A DNA stretch of 5,969 nt from Actinomycetota bacterium (GTDB lineage: Bacteria > Actinomycetota > Acidimicrobiia > Acidimicrobiales > Ilumatobacteraceae), in contig RGGX01000080.1 in NCBI GenBank assembly GCA_010024485.1, positions 1-5,969 of the forward strand. Reading direction: 5' to 3'. The notes under the pieces are model-generated. The model saw nothing but the letters and a program-made list of their open reading frames with translations, was not told where the DNA came from and did no database searches. The position numbers and the translations under genes were made by a program. Position 1 is the stretch's first letter; every line of letters starts with the position of its first letter. Below, piece after piece: positions 5,208 through 5,969 of the stretch.

Positions 5208-5969
5208 GAGCTCGAACACATCGCCGTCGCGCCGACAGAGGCCTTCGACGACGAGGGCCGTCGCCAATCGCTCCGCCACCTCCGGGCTGCGCCCCATGAC
5301 CTCCGGGACCGCTCGCGCGGGCACCGGACCGTCCACGAGCGCGGCCATGAGCCGACCCCGCGCCTGACGGTCACTGCCGTCGAACCGGGCCTGGGGCCCA
5401 CTCACCCCCGCTGAGCCCCGAGCCGGGTCCTCGCGATCGGGCGAGCCGGCCCACGAACACCGGTCCGCGATCGGACACCCGGCGCACCCCGGACCGCGAG
5501 CCGTGCACACCGTGGCGCCGAAATCCATCACCACCTGGTTCCAGAGCCAAGCATCGCCGATCGGGACGAGCGAGTCGGCGAGGGCTTGTGCCTCCTTCGG
5601 TCGAAGCCGACGGCCGACGACGCGGGCGAGCATCCTGCCGACGTTCGTGTCGACCACCGCGACGTCGAGGTCGAAGGCGAACGCCGCGACCGCGCGGGCC
5701 GTGTACGGGCCGACCCCGGGCAGTGCCATGAGCGCCTCGACCGAGTCGGGGAAGGCCCCGTCAGCGGCGATGACCCCGGCGGCACGGTGGAGCGCTCGGG
5801 CCCGCCGGGGGTATCCGAGACCCTTCCAGAGACGCAACAGGTCGGCAAGGGGCGCCTCTGCCAACGCCTCGGGGGTCGGAAAGCGCTCCATGAACAACTC
5901 CCAGCGCGGGATGATCCGACCCACCTGGGTCTGCTGGGCCATCACCTCACTGACGAGGACCCCTGGGGG
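5202..5969 (-). CDS. mutY: Adenine DNA glycosylase MutY (5' partial, short form)
   Basis: MutY removes adenine mispaired with 8-oxoguanine or guanine in base excision repair. The frame is open to the window edge. Before the GTG at 5945 it reads PPGVLVSE and then V-M-A-QQTQVGR, matching the family's SEVMLQQTQV motif. The catalytic Glu is codon 5948-5946, so the GTG at 5945 cannot be the start and the true N-terminus lies outside. Other features are the helix-hairpin-helix LPGVGPYTARAV (about 5723-5688), the catalytic Asp in VVDTNVGRM (codon 5651-5649) and a [4Fe-4S] cluster motif C-x6-C-x2-C-x5-C (codons between 5507 and 5457). After it come a Pro/Gly-rich linker and a ~60-residue tail starting RFDGSDRQARGRLM, which looks like a winged-helix module rather than the NUDIX-like 8-oxoG recognition domain of E. 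coli MutY. That short form is usual in actinobacteria. The gene ends 2 bp from the convergent UGSC stop and appears functional. Confidence 0.93.
   Translation of the reverse strand, partial: PPGVLVSEVMAQQTQVGRIIPRWELFMERFPTPEALAEAPLADLLRLWKGLGYPRRARALHRAAGVIAADGAFPDSVEALMALPGVGPYTARAVAAFAFDLDVAVVDTNVGRMLARVVGRRLRPKEAQALADSLVPIGDAWLWNQVVMDFGATVCTARGPGCAGCPIADRCSWAGSPDREDPARGSAGVSGPQARFDGSDRQARGRLMAALVDGPVPARAVPEVMGRSPEVAERLATALVVEGLCRRDGDVFELG

Noticed and set aside
5943..5945. GTG at 5945 as the start of mutY
   Set aside because: The catalytic Glu of the SEVM motif is encoded just before it, so this codon is internal.

Overview
The window is very GC-rich and gene-dense. It has GTG starts, almost no intergenic space and actinobacterial-style TANNNT promoters. 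The best guess is a high-GC actinobacterium, possibly of the Acidimicrobiia, but no taxonomic marker in the window settles this. No mobile element, CRISPR array, rRNA or tRNA is visible.

Layout: (1) 2-1870 (+), the C-terminal ~90% of an oligopeptidase B-type S9 serine peptidase whose start lies before the window. (2) 2284-3096 and 1894-2271 (-), a two-gene unit: an MBL-fold metallohydrolase followed by a four-helix MauE/DoxX-like membrane protein. It converges on the peptidase gene. (3) 3097-3214, a 118-bp divergent promoter region with the same -10 hexamer on each strand and nested inverted repeats. (4) 3215-4654 (+), a fusion of an N-terminal thioredoxin-like domain (CATC active site) with a large conserved domain of unknown function. 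(5) 4660-5199 (+), a UGSC-family selenoprotein. Its frame is interrupted only by an in-frame TGA at 4939-4941, immediately followed by GSCTSCSVHD, and a near-ideal bacterial SECIS hairpin follows the TGA. Automatic gene calling would break it into two fragments or call it a pseudogene. (6) 5202-5969 (-), mutY, an adenine DNA glycosylase of the short actinobacterial form, whose start lies beyond the window.

The main interest is the 3215-5199 pair: a thioredoxin-like fusion protein, probably co-transcribed from a leaderless promoter, with a small protein carrying a Sec-Gly-Ser-Cys redox motif. The Sec motif resembles the U-G-T-C-T-R-C of the Sec subunit of glycine/sarcosine/betaine reductases, which also draw electrons from thioredoxin. 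A selenium-dependent thiol reductase or reductive bond-cleaving system of unknown substrate is a reasonable hypothesis. The UGSC family itself is, to my knowledge, already recognised as a selenoprotein family, but its function is not established. The flanking peptidase and mutY genes look like ordinary chromosomal background.
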